Shown: positions 27,986 to 37,410 of the stretch, piece after piece
Numbering within the stretch: position 1 is the first letter of the stretch
Layout: the number at the start of each line of letters is the position of its first letter
Assembly (NCBI RefSeq): GCF_003990045.1
Contig: NZ_RZGZ01000003.1
Coordinates: 186,001-250,000, forward strand
DNA from: Labedella endophytica
GTDB lineage: Bacteria; Actinomycetota; Actinomycetes; Actinomycetales; Microbacteriaceae
DNA: 64,000 nucleotides
Direction: 5' to 3'
Notes under the pieces: generated by a model
Databases searched by the model: none
The model's input: only the letters and a program-made list of their open reading frames with translations
Told to the model about the DNA's origin: nothing
Translations under genes and position numbers: made by a program

Positions 27986-28757
27986 GCGCGACGAGTCGAC
28001 GGACACCGGGGACCTGGCGGTGCCCCTGATCGATGATGCGCACGTCGAGGAGGCAGCGGAGACCCGCGAAGCGCCGGAGACCGACGAGGTGCATGAGGTC
28101 CACGAGGAGCCGCTCGCGAGCGACTCCTCGGCTGGCGGAGCGCCTGCGGACGAGTCCTCGGACGAGGCGACGACCGAGATCGTGTTCGAGGCGGACGAGG
28201 TCCTCGTCGCGTCACGCTCACTCGCGCGCTCCGCGCTCCTCGAGGTCACGCCCGAACGCACCATCGGTGCCGACGCCGGTCACACGGTGGAAGCCGAGCA
28301 CGTCCTGACGCTCCGCTTCTCGAGCCGGGTCGACGGCTACGTCGGATGGTTCTGGGTGGTCACGATCGCGCGGGTCGAGGACGAGGCGCCGACGGTGCTC
28401 GAGATCTCGATGATGCCCGGAGAGGGTTCGCTCACGGCGCCCGACTGGGTGCCGTGGTCCGACCGGCTCGCGGACCACCGCGCGTCGGAGGAGGCTGCCG
28501 ATGCCACGTCCGCCGACGCCGACGACGATGCGGACGACGATATCGACGAGGCGGACCTCGACGAGGACGACGACGATCTCGACATCGACGCTGTCGTCGC
28601 CGACTCCGACGACGATGACGACGCCGATGACGATGACGACGACGATGAATCCGACGATGACGACGACGATGAATCCGACGACTCCGACGACGACGATGAC
28701 GACTCCGAGTCCGACGACGACGAGTCCGACGACGAGGATGACGCAGACGACCGCTGA
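27978..28757 (+). CDS. DUF3027 protein with long Asp-rich tail
   Basis: The 259-residue protein starts at an ATG inside the end of the cold-shock gene, so translation is coupled. Residues 1 to about 70 are acidic and probably disordered. The DUF3027 core (about 70-170) has LTLRFSSRVDGYVGWFWVV and VPWSDRLADHR. The last 80 or so residues are almost only Asp, with some Ser and Glu, and are encoded by gac/gat triplet repeats. The function of DUF3027 is unknown. The acidic tail could mimic nucleic acid or bind basic proteins or metal ions. Confidence 0.85.
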   Translation: MPERDESTDTGDLAVPLIDDAHVEEAAETREAPETDEVHEVHEEPLASDSSAGGAPADESSDEATTEIVFEADEVLVASRSLARSALLEVTPERTIGADAGHTVEAEHVLTLRFSSRVDGYVGWFWVVTIARVEDEAPTVLEISMMPGEGSLTAPDWVPWSDRLADHRASEEAADATSADADDDADDDIDEADLDEDDDDLDIDAVVADSDDDDDADDDDDDDESDDDDDDESDDSDDDDDDSESDDDESDDEDDADDR

Positions 28758-28774
28758 CGGTTCGTCGGGAACAG

Positions 28775-28809
28775 CGAAGGGGCCGGTCGCGATGCGACCG
28801 GCCCCTTCG
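28775..28809. terminator. Bidirectional terminator between DUF3027 gene and serC
   Basis: CGAAGGGGCCGGTCGC and GCGACCGGCCCCTTCG form a perfect stem around a short loop between convergent genes. Confidence 0.85.
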
Positions 28810-28829
28810 TCATCGTGCAGAGGCGCACG

Positions 28830-30750
<1,921 letters not shown>

Positions 30751-31082
30751 GTCCGGCACCTGTCGATCGACATCGATCACGCCGAGGCGTTCGTGCGGTC
30801 CGCGGCTTAAACGCCGGGTCACGTCGGGTTTCGTCGTTATCGGGTCGTTATCTTTCCCCCGATGGCGGTCGAAGGACGTGCTTTTCGGCGGATTCTCGCG
30901 TATTCTCGGGGAAGTCCAAAGGTCGATACACCGACCGACGGACCCCCCGCGAGTCGTCCCGAGACTCGTCACATCGCGGGGAGAAGCCAACTTCCTGGTT
31001 GTGACGAGAGCTGCCCGCAAGGGTTCGGGACGCCGGAGGTCACCTATTGGTTCTGTCATCCGCCTCGACTCCTGAGGGTTCC
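30751..31082 (+). other. Long leader region before the M23 peptidase gene
   Basis: About 330 bases lie between the repressor gene and the GTG start chosen for the peptidase. They hold a direct repeat at 30835-30851, the inverted repeat CGAGTC/GACTCG near 30951-30970, and a CCGGAGGTCACCTATTG sequence that could start a slightly longer protein. A c-di-AMP (ydaO) riboswitch was looked for, as these often precede such genes in actinobacteria, but its conserved blocks were not found. Confidence 0.5.
30835..30851 (+). promoter_or_regulatory. Direct repeat CGTTAT-N5-CGTTAT, possible MtrA-type site
   Basis: CGTTAT occurs at 30835 and again 11 bases later at 30846. On the other strand this reads ATAACG-N5-ATAACG. 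Loose direct repeats of this pitch are known for the response regulator MtrA upstream of cell-wall hydrolase genes. A matching repeat precedes the next hydrolase gene. Confidence 0.45.
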
Positions 31083-32075
31083 GTGCCCGAGCGATCCACT
31101 GATTCGACTCCCGCCGAGCTGACCACGTCAGAACTCCCCTCGCGGCGGTCGCTGCGTCGAGACGCCTCCACGGCGGCCACCGCTCGCGCCGAACAGCGCG
31201 CATCCGCTCCGCGTTCCGCCGCGTCGATCCCGACGTCGAACGCACGCTCCTCGGACGACGCCTTCCGGCAGCCCGCTCGTACCGCTCCGGCATCGGCGGC
31301 CAAGCGCCCGGCGCCGCGCAAGTCGTTCCGCTCCACGGCCATCGTGGCCCTCGTCGTTCCCGGTCTCTTCGCCACCGTCGCGCTCCCGGCCTACGCGGTC
31401 GCGCCCGACGTCTCGGTCACCGAGACGGCACACTCCGTCGCAGAGGGTTCGGCCCAGACCCTCGTCGTCTCCTCCGCCTCCGGTGCCCTGACGGTGAACC
31501 GTGACATGTACGCGGCGACCACCCCCGAGGAGATCGCCGCGGCGAAGAAGGCCAAGGAAGAGGCCGAGGCGGCCGCCGCAGCGAAGAAGGCCGCCGAGGC
31601 CGCTCTCGCGAGTGGCGACTCGAGCAGCTCCAGCGGAGGCGGCTCCGCCATCTTCGGCGCGATCGCCGGCTCGGGTGCCGTCCGGTACCCGCTCGCCGTC
31701 ACGGCGACCATCGGCGACGGCTTCGGCTCGCGCGGCGGAGCCCACAACGGCGTCGACATGCTCTGCGCCGGGGGTACCGCGATCGGCGCCGCCGCCGACG
31801 GCGTCGTGCGCGTCTCCTCCGAGGGCTACTTCGGCTACGGGGTCGCCGTGATCATCGACCATGTCATCAATGGACAGACGGTCTCCACGCTCTACGCGCA
31901 CATGACCTACGGCACGCGCGCCGTGCAGGTGGGTCAGACGGTCACGGCCGGCCAGATCATCGGCCAGGTCGGCAGCACCGGCCGCTCGACGGCCAACCAC
32001 CTCCACTTCGAGGTCAAGATCAACGGATCCCTCGTCGACCCGATGGCCTGGCTTCGCGCCAACGGCGTGGCCTGA
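31083..32075 (+). CDS. Secreted M23-family peptidoglycan endopeptidase
   Basis: The protein of 330 residues has a long Ser/Arg/Ala-rich N-terminus, a membrane or signal segment (STAIVALVVPGLFATVALPA, ending in AYA before VAPDV), an Ala/Lys/Glu-rich coiled segment with the motif ATTPEEIAAAKKAKEEAEA, and a C-terminal LytM/M23 domain. Zinc ligands are His and Asp in HNGVDMLC, and the catalytic and metal His pair is in ANHLHFEV. It should cleave peptidoglycan cross-links. Start is uncertain: GTG at 31083 has GAGGG upstream, and TTG at 31047 also has a good GGAGG. The adjacent NlpC/P60 gene shares the ATTPEE segment. Confidence 0.88.
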   Translation: MPERSTDSTPAELTTSELPSRRSLRRDASTAATARAEQRASAPRSAASIPTSNARSSDDAFRQPARTAPASAAKRPAPRKSFRSTAIVALVVPGLFATVALPAYAVAPDVSVTETAHSVAEGSAQTLVVSSASGALTVNRDMYAATTPEEIAAAKKAKEEAEAAAAAKKAAEAALASGDSSSSSGGGSAIFGAIAGSGAVRYPLAVTATIGDGFGSRGGAHNGVDMLCAGGTAIGAAADGVVRVSSEGYFGYGVAVIIDHVINGQTVSTLYAHMTYGTRAVQVGQTVTAGQIIGQVGSTGRSTANHLHFEVKINGSLVDPMAWLRANGVA

Positions 32076-32332
32076 CGCGTTCGTAGCGTCCTCGGGAGGT
32101 GACTCCCGACTCTGAATCACCTGGCAGTCGTTATGCGTTCGTGACCTGAGGCTCTGGACAATTGGCCATTCGTCTGATCGTGGCCTAGTGTGGTCGAGGT
32201 CCGCCCCCAGATCCTCTCAGGGCTGACACGTTCCCGGGTGCCCGCGCCTCGCCCCGGTGATCGATCCCGGAACCACCGAGCGAGGCGGCGGACGACTCCG
32301 GTCGCGTCGAGCGGGCACAGGAGATTCATTTC
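32076..32332 (+). other. Leader region before the NlpC/P60 gene
   Basis: This 257-base stretch holds the direct repeat at 32129-32145, a TAGTGT -10-like box near 32188, and GC-rich short inverted repeats. No known riboswitch was recognised. Confidence 0.4.
32129..32145 (+). promoter_or_regulatory. Direct repeat CGTTAT-N5-CGTGAC, possible MtrA-type site
   Basis: CGTTAT (32129-32134) and CGTGAC (32140-32145) are spaced exactly as in the site before the M23 gene. On the other strand it reads GTCACG-N5-ATAACG, close to GTCAC/GTAAC-type MtrA half-sites. Confidence 0.5.
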
Positions 32333-33121
32333 GTGACTTCCGCTGACATCCGCCGCTCCGCCACCCCCGCCGACGTGTCCATCCACACCTCTCGTGCCGC
32401 CCGCCGGGAAGCGGAACGACGGTTCGTCGCCGCGAGCCGCGCCCGCAAGGCGCGGGCCCGCGTCATCGGCACCGCGATCGTCGTCGGTCTCTTCAGCACC
32501 ACGGCGCTCCCCGCCTTCGCGACGGAGCCAGGCCCCGAGCCCACTCCCGCCTCGCAGACGGCCGCGATCGAGACGCAGTCCCTCACGGTGAACGGTGACA
32601 TCGCTCTCGCGGGAGCCTCCGCCGGCGCCTACTCGGCGACGACCCCGGAGGAGTTGGCTGCCGCCGAAGCGGCAGCGGAAGCAGAGGCGGCAGCGCGTGC
32701 CGCGGCCGCCGCCAACGCGTCGGCGACGTCCGCGGGGACGACCTCCGCCCCGCCGTCAACCGGATCCGTGCCCACCACGTCGTTCAGCCTCGATGCGGTG
32801 TTTCAGACCGCGCTGCAGTATCGGGGAACCCCGTACGTGTTCGGGGGGTCGACACCCTCGGGCTTCGACTGCTCCGGTTTCGTCATGTATGTGTACGCGC
32901 AGTTCGGCATCGACCTCGCCCACTCCGTGAGCGCGCAGGCCGCCGCCGGGACCCGCATCCCTTTGTCCGAGGCGCAGCCGGGTGACCTCGTCATCATGAA
33001 CGGCCACGACGGCTTCTATGCGGGCAACGGGATGATCCTCGACGCCCCGCGCCCCGGCAAGGTCGTGCAGATGCGTTCCATCTGGACGAGCGATTACTAC
33101 ATCGTGCGGATCAACGGCTGA
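32333..33121 (+). CDS. Secreted NlpC/P60 (C40) peptidoglycan hydrolase
   Basis: The 262-residue protein has a basic N-terminus, a signal segment (VIGTAIVVGLFSTTALPAFA), a linker with ATTPEELAAAEAAAEAEAAA, and a C-terminal NlpC/P60 domain (about residues 155-262). The catalytic Cys is in FDCSGFVMYVY and the catalytic His is in NGHDGFYAGNGM. It should hydrolyse stem-peptide bonds in the wall. The GTG start has AGGAGA eight bases upstream. Shared linker and leader repeats suggest that it and the M23 gene arose and are regulated as a pair. Confidence 0.9.
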   Translation: MTSADIRRSATPADVSIHTSRAARREAERRFVAASRARKARARVIGTAIVVGLFSTTALPAFATEPGPEPTPASQTAAIETQSLTVNGDIALAGASAGAYSATTPEELAAAEAAAEAEAAARAAAAANASATSAGTTSAPPSTGSVPTTSFSLDAVFQTALQYRGTPYVFGGSTPSGFDCSGFVMYVYAQFGIDLAHSVSAQAAAGTRIPLSEAQPGDLVIMNGHDGFYAGNGMILDAPRPGKVVQMRSIWTSDYYIVRING

Positions 33122-33256
33122 CCCGTTCCCCTGGCTGCGGGAGCCCCGTGTGAACTCCGCGTGACGACATGAGGACGATCGATTGGTCTGGGACGATTTC
33201 CGACGAAATCGGGTTACTCTGATGCTCTGACACTTCTCGAGGAGAAGGGGAGCCGA

Positions 33257-33394
33257 ATGGACAGGGTTACGGGTATCCACCCCATGGATGCGCGCGGCCT
33301 GTACGTCCTGAAGCATTTCAGCCAACTGTGCCTCGGTCTCGGACCGAGTGGAGAAAGGCGCCGTCCATTGGACGGTGCCTTTTTTGTTGCCTGA
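33257..33394 (+). CDS. Small ORF (45 residues) that spans a terminator; possible leader peptide
   Basis: An ATG with a GGAGAAGGGGAG stretch upstream opens a frame that begins MDRVTGIHPMDARGLYVL and ends DGAFFVA. Its last codons, including TTT-TTT for two Phe, are the 3' arm and T-tract of a strong intrinsic terminator. If translated, ribosomes would block the hairpin and let RNA polymerase continue into the HNH nuclease gene. It could equally be a chance frame within a non-coding RNA. No homology is claimed. Confidence 0.35.
   Translation: MDRVTGIHPMDARGLYVLKHFSQLCLGLGPSGERRRPLDGAFFVA
33275..33386 (+). ncRNA. Structured leader or small RNA upstream of the HNH gene
   Basis: Four hairpins follow in order: ATCCA/TGGAT (33275-33289), CTGAA/TTCAG (33308-33321), CTCGGTC/GACCGAG (33332-33348) and the terminator stem (33354-33382) with a T6 tract. 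This spacing and the clear end look like a free-standing small RNA or an attenuator. It does not match an RNA family that I can name. Confidence 0.4.
33354..33386 (+). terminator. Strong intrinsic terminator before the HNH gene
   Basis: AAAGGCGCCGTCC pairs with GGACGGTGCCTTT around an ATT loop and runs into TTTTTT. It is the most classical Rho-independent terminator in the window. It ends 87 bases before the nuclease start. Confidence 0.85.
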
Positions 33395-33472
33395 AGACCC
33401 CTGGATCCTCGTCTCGTGTCGGTGCAGTTCGAATTACCGGAAACCCAAGCGGCCGTTCGAGAGGAACAACCG

Positions 33473-33976
33473 ATGCGCACACTCGTGCTGAACGCAGGAT
33501 ACGAACCCCTTGCCGTGGTGTCGTTCAAGCGGGCCCTCATGCTCGTGATGAATGACAAGGCCACCGTCGTCGAGGTCGACACGGGCCACCCGGTGTGGGC
33601 GGCATCGGGCTCGTGGGATCGCCCGAGCGTGATCGTGCTGACGCGCTACGTGCGCGTCCCGCACTCCCGACGCGTGCCCGTCACGCGGCGGGGCGTGCTC
33701 CGTCGCGACGGGCAGCACTGCGGGTATTGCGGTAAGACGGCCACGACGATCGACCACATCCTGCCTCGCTCTCGCGGCGGCGAGGACTCCTGGGAGAACC
33801 TCGTGGCGTGCTGCCTCAAGTGCAACAACCTGAAGAGCGACCGCACACCCGCCGAGATGGGCTGGCAGCTCCGCGTCACGCCCAAGACGCCGCACGGCCC
33901 CACATGGGCGGTGCGCGGCGTCGAGCGGACGACCCCGGTGTGGGACCAGTACCTCGACATCGTCACCGCGGCCTGA
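33473..33976 (+). CDS. HNH endonuclease, McrA-like
   Basis: The 167-residue protein has an N-terminal domain MRTLVLNAGYEPLAVVSFKR and a C-terminal HNH zinc nuclease core with CGYCGK, the catalytic DHILPRSRGGEDSWENLV, and CLKCNNLKSDRT. This family is widespread in actinobacteria and its role is not settled; DNA nicking or cleavage is expected. The ATG at 33473 has GAGAGGAAC upstream; a GTG at 33416 would add 19 residues. A terminator lies just upstream, so its expression may depend on read-through or on its own promoter. Confidence 0.88.
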   Translation: MRTLVLNAGYEPLAVVSFKRALMLVMNDKATVVEVDTGHPVWAASGSWDRPSVIVLTRYVRVPHSRRVPVTRRGVLRRDGQHCGYCGKTATTIDHILPRSRGGEDSWENLVACCLKCNNLKSDRTPAEMGWQLRVTPKTPHGPTWAVRGVERTTPVWDQYLDIVTAA

Positions 33977-34037
33977 GGCACACCTCGCTTCCGCGCGCTC
34001 CTCACGCTCCTCATCGCCGAGCGCTGCACCGCGCCGC

Positions 34038-34187
34038 TTCCAGGTGGACGCAGACTGTCGCCTTCCGGGTTGACGCAAACTGCCACCTTCCGGGTTGACG
34101 CAAACTGCCACCTTCCGGGTTGACGCAAACTGTCGCCTTCCAGGTTGACGCAACCTGTCGCCTTCCGGGTGGACGCAACCTGTCGCC
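34038..34187. repeat. Tandem array, six copies of a 25-base unit
   Basis: Units begin at 34038, 34063, 34088, 34113, 34138 and 34163. Each reads TTCCGGGTTGACGCAAAC followed by seven bases TGCCACC or TGTCGCC, with few changes between copies. A partial copy TTCCGGG starts at 34188. Units abut without spacers. Confidence 0.95.
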
Positions 34188-34192
34188 TTCCG

Positions 34193-34540
34193 GGAAACTG
34201 GGCGACCATTCGTGTCGACCCTGCGGAAAGGGAGCAGCGGGGTGGACGCGTTTTGTCGCCCGGGAGGCGGTCGCGCGACGATTCGCGTCCATCCGAGTGC
34301 GGTGGGCCGGTGGATTGGGGTGGGTCGGGTGTTGGTCGCGGATGGATCGCGGATGGATCGCAGGCGGGTCGGTTGTGGGGCGCGGTCGGGTCGAAACGGC
34401 AGCGGGGGGTGGACGCGTTTTGTCCTCCAGAAGGCGGTCGCATGACCATTCACGTCCACTCGACGGAAGAGGACCAGCGGGGTGGACGCGTTGTGTTGCC
34501 CAGAAGGCGGTTGCGTGACCTTTTGCGTCCACCCGAAGGT
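34193..34540. repeat. Dispersed ~56-base repeats with inverted ends
   Basis: Three related elements lie at about 34241-34296, 34408-34464 and 34481-34539. Each opens with GGTGGACGCG, has a middle of the type AGGCGGTCGCGTGACC, and closes with a complement such as GCGTCCACC. A fourth right half is at about 34203-34225. They share GGACGC and TGTCGCC words with the 25-base array, so both may derive from one ancestor. Confidence 0.8.
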
Positions 34541-34648
34541 GAGGCGGGCGGGCTGGGGGAGACAGCCGGGTGGACGGGGGAACGCCCCGCTCGCGAGTGC
34601 GGGCGGGGCGTTCCGGTGTGGATGGGTGCGTTGTGACCGAGGTGCGGG

Positions 34649-37207
34649 TCAGTCGGCGGTGTGGCGGCGGCGGGTGCGCGCGATCACGACGGACGCTGCT
34701 CCGAGGAGCAGGGCGATCGCGGCGCCGATGAGCCACGGGGCGGCGTCGGAACCGGTGACGGCGAGGTCGTCGTCACCGCCGGTGCCCGGAGCGTCGGCGT
34801 CGGGATCGGAGGGATCCGTCGGCGCGGTGGGCGGGTCGCTCGGGTCGCTCGGATCCGTCGGGTCGGTCGGTCCCGGGGTCGGTTCCGCGGGTGCCGCGGC
34901 GATCGCGAAGTCGAGACCGATCGCGTCGGACGCCCGGGCACCGAGGGCCTGGACGACCGATCCCGCGTAGTCACCCGCTGCGAGGGCCTCGTCGAAGGAC
35001 ACCGTCCAGGTGCCGTCCTCGTCGACCGTCGTGGTGCCGGCGAGCTCGCCCGCTGCGAGCGCCGCAGCGGCGTCGACGGGAGCGTCACCGACGGTGACCT
35101 CGGCGCCGGGGAAGCCGGTTCCCGAGAGTTCCGTCAGCTCCGTGTCCCACGGCAGGGTGCCCGTGGGGGCAGCGACCGTGAGCGTGCTGAGGTCGGCGCG
35201 CTGGGTGAGCCACTCGGTCTGGTCGGTCGCGTGGTCGATCACGCGCGTCTCGCCGATGCAGCCGTTCCACCCGTTGCGAGCGGCCTCGTCCACGAAGTCG
35301 GCGCCGAAGAGCCATGTCGTGTCCTCGTTGATGCTCTGCCCGAGGGTGTCGGTCGCGTTGCGGAGCACGGGGGCACCGTCGACGTACATCGTGGTGGTCG
35401 AGGTGTCCGGGTCGTTGACGATGGCGACGTGCGCCCAGCTGTCGACCATGATCTCGCCGGACCAGGCGGTGCGGTCGCCCTTCGTCGTCTCCGTGGGGAC
35501 CTCGGTGTACTGGAACTCGCGGAGGTTCGAGATACCGAGGGCGGCGGGGGACGCCGTTCGGTCCCACTGCGACCACGGCATGCCGGGTAGCTTCTCGCGG
35601 TTGCCCGAGCGGACGATGGCCTTGGACCACCCGTTCTTCTCGGCCGTCCAGCTCTCGTCGAGCTTGATGAACGTCTCGAGCGTGTAGCCGTCCTCGAAGG
35701 TCTCGTCGTTGGCGGGGGCGTCCTCGGCGGTCTCGAGGTAGCTGAAGCGACCGGCCGCCTGGTCGGTGTTCGCGAAGCACATCGCGGCGCCGTCGGAGGA
35801 GAAGTCGTGCACGTCGTCCTTCACGATCGTGACGTCGCCGACCTCGGCCGTGGCGGAACCGGACTCTTCGATGGAGGCGCGGGTGAGGTCGTTGCCGTTC
35901 GCGACGTCGGGCACGACGCCGCCCTCGGGCAGCACGCCCTCGTCGAGCGAGCCCATGCGCCAGTGCGCGACGGTGCCGTCGGCCTCGAGGTAGTCGAGTG
36001 AGTTGCCCGGGATCTCGGTGGAGATGGGGTCGGGACCCTCGAAGCCGTCGAGCAGGATGTCGCGGGCGACCTCGGTGAGCTTCGGCTGCGTCGGTTCCCC
36101 GGCGGTGAAGTCGGGGTCGAAGGCGGCGAAGCGCTCCGCGAAGTCGATGTCGATCGTGAACTGCTGACCGGCGGACTCGACGAAGGGCTGGTCGTAGCTC
36201 GTGAGGCTCTCCTGCGGCTTCGAGACGACCCACGGCGACGCCGTCTGCACGTTGATCGCGTTGTTCGTGAGGTCGAACTCCATGAGCCCGAGGTAGCCGT
36301 TCCCGCCCTCATAGGCCATCTGGTAGTCCATGAGCACCTGCGTGACGGCGTGGCCGGCGTCGTTGATCTTCGTCTGCTTCGTGGCGCCGTGGAAGTGACC
36401 GTTGAGCGTGAGGAAGATCTGGTCGCTCGGGGCGATGAGCTCGTCCCACAGCTTGTCGCCGTACTCGGTGTCGCGCGGCGTCTCCTGGTCGGCCTCGATG
36501 TTGAGGAGCGAGTGCGTGGTGAGGATGACGGGCACGTCGGGGTGCGCGGCCATCGCGTCGCGCGCCCACTGGAATGTCTGGTCGGACGCGCGCCAGGTCA
36601 TGGCGAGCACCATGAACTCCTGGCCCTCGGCCTCGAACACGTGGTACTGGCTGAGCCCGGTGGGGTCGCTGCCCTCGTAGGTGGAGACGCCCGCAGCGCG
36701 GTCGGGGCCGAACCAGTCGAGGAACGGCTCGTTCGCGAGGTCGTAGTCGACGTCGCTCAGCTGGTCGTTGGAGTTCCGAACGTCGTGGTTGCCGGGCAGG
36801 ATCGAGTAGGGGAGTGGGGCGTCGTCGAGGGTCTGCATGGCGACGTCGGCCGCCTCCCACTCGCGGGTGGTTCCCACGCGGTCGACGACATCGCCGAGGT
36901 GCGCGACGAACGGGATGTTGAGGGCGTCGGCGTTCTCCGCGAGGAACTCGGTCTGCACGCGGAACGGGTCGGTGCCATAGCGGGGGAGGAACTGGTCGGC
37001 GGAATACCGCGAGTAGAACTGCGTGTCGGGCAGCACGGCGAACGTGAAGCGCGACGCGAGGTCCTCGGGCGCGGCGACGGCGGGGGTGCCGGGGGCCGTG
37101 GCGAGGAGGCTCAGCGCGACGGCGCTCGCGGCCGCCGCAGCGGTCGCACGAGCGACGGTTCGGCGTCGCCCGGATCCGCCGGCGGGGGCGGAGGGGGAGG
37201 AATGCAC
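34649..37207 (-). CDS. Secreted, sortase-anchored metallophosphoesterase with LamG-like domain
   Basis: The 852-residue protein starts with a signal peptide (RRRTVARATAAAAASAVALS, then PAVAAPED). A calcineurin-like phosphoesterase domain follows (about 45-330), with metal-site motifs FAVLPDTQFY, AHLGDVVDRVG, LPGNHDVRNS, TTHSLLN and LNGHFHGA. The middle contains a LamG/concanavalin-like domain with YTLETFIKLDESW and VAIVNDPDTSTTTMYVDG. A Pro/Thr/Asp repeat linker precedes the sorting signal LAVTG, a membrane helix and an Arg-rich tail. LAXTG signals are used by class E sortases. The GTG at 37207 has GAAGG seven bases upstream. The substrate is unknown. Confidence 0.88.
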   Translation of the reverse strand: MHSSPSAPAGGSGRRRTVARATAAAAASAVALSLLATAPGTPAVAAPEDLASRFTFAVLPDTQFYSRYSADQFLPRYGTDPFRVQTEFLAENADALNIPFVAHLGDVVDRVGTTREWEAADVAMQTLDDAPLPYSILPGNHDVRNSNDQLSDVDYDLANEPFLDWFGPDRAAGVSTYEGSDPTGLSQYHVFEAEGQEFMVLAMTWRASDQTFQWARDAMAAHPDVPVILTTHSLLNIEADQETPRDTEYGDKLWDELIAPSDQIFLTLNGHFHGATKQTKINDAGHAVTQVLMDYQMAYEGGNGYLGLMEFDLTNNAINVQTASPWVVSKPQESLTSYDQPFVESAGQQFTIDIDFAERFAAFDPDFTAGEPTQPKLTEVARDILLDGFEGPDPISTEIPGNSLDYLEADGTVAHWRMGSLDEGVLPEGGVVPDVANGNDLTRASIEESGSATAEVGDVTIVKDDVHDFSSDGAAMCFANTDQAAGRFSYLETAEDAPANDETFEDGYTLETFIKLDESWTAEKNGWSKAIVRSGNREKLPGMPWSQWDRTASPAALGISNLREFQYTEVPTETTKGDRTAWSGEIMVDSWAHVAIVNDPDTSTTTMYVDGAPVLRNATDTLGQSINEDTTWLFGADFVDEAARNGWNGCIGETRVIDHATDQTEWLTQRADLSTLTVAAPTGTLPWDTELTELSGTGFPGAEVTVGDAPVDAAAALAAGELAGTTTVDEDGTWTVSFDEALAAGDYAGSVVQALGARASDAIGLDFAIAAAPAEPTPGPTDPTDPSDPSDPPTAPTDPSDPDADAPGTGGDDDLAVTGSDAAPWLIGAAIALLLGAASVVIARTRRRHTAD

Positions 37208-37243
37208 AGGGGTGTCCTTCGGAAGGTCGTACGGAGGGGGAGT

Positions 37244-37260
37244 CGTTTCCACTGGAAACG
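37244..37260 (-). promoter_or_regulatory. 17-base palindrome, possible operator of the phosphoesterase gene
   Basis: CGTTTCCA-C-TGGAAACG is a perfect inverted repeat around one central base. It ends about 37 bases upstream of the GTG start. Its size and symmetry fit a repressor operator, and LacI-family sites look similar, but the regulator is unknown. Confidence 0.45.
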
Positions 37261-37410
37261 TCTCAACGCTTCCGGTTCCCTATGAACCCTGTATGGCCCG
37301 CCGCGCCCCGTGGCGTGTCCCGCCGGTGAACGCCCGGTACGTGGAGGAATTCCGCCGCTGTGCGGGCCCCCACCCCGTCGCACCCGCCGGGACTTCCACC
37401 CGTCAGGTGG

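Larger units (their letters stand above)
33977..34648. other. 672-base non-coding, repeat-rich region
   Basis: No credible gene was found here. The left part is a tandem array of a 25-base unit and the right part holds three imperfect elements of about 56 bases with inverted ends, described separately. Frames that look open on either strand reflect the repeats and the GC-rich base composition. Confidence 0.6.

Noticed and set aside
30751-31046. c-di-AMP (ydaO-yuaA) riboswitch before the M23 gene
   Set aside because: The gene context fits, but the conserved sequence blocks near the 3' end of that riboswitch were not found.
34038-34187. CRISPR array
   Set aside because: The 25-base units abut each other without unique spacers, and no cas genes are in the window.
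34190-34640. Open frames on both strands in the repeat region
   Set aside because: They follow the repeats, overlap each other in several frames, and lack ribosome binding sites and family matches.
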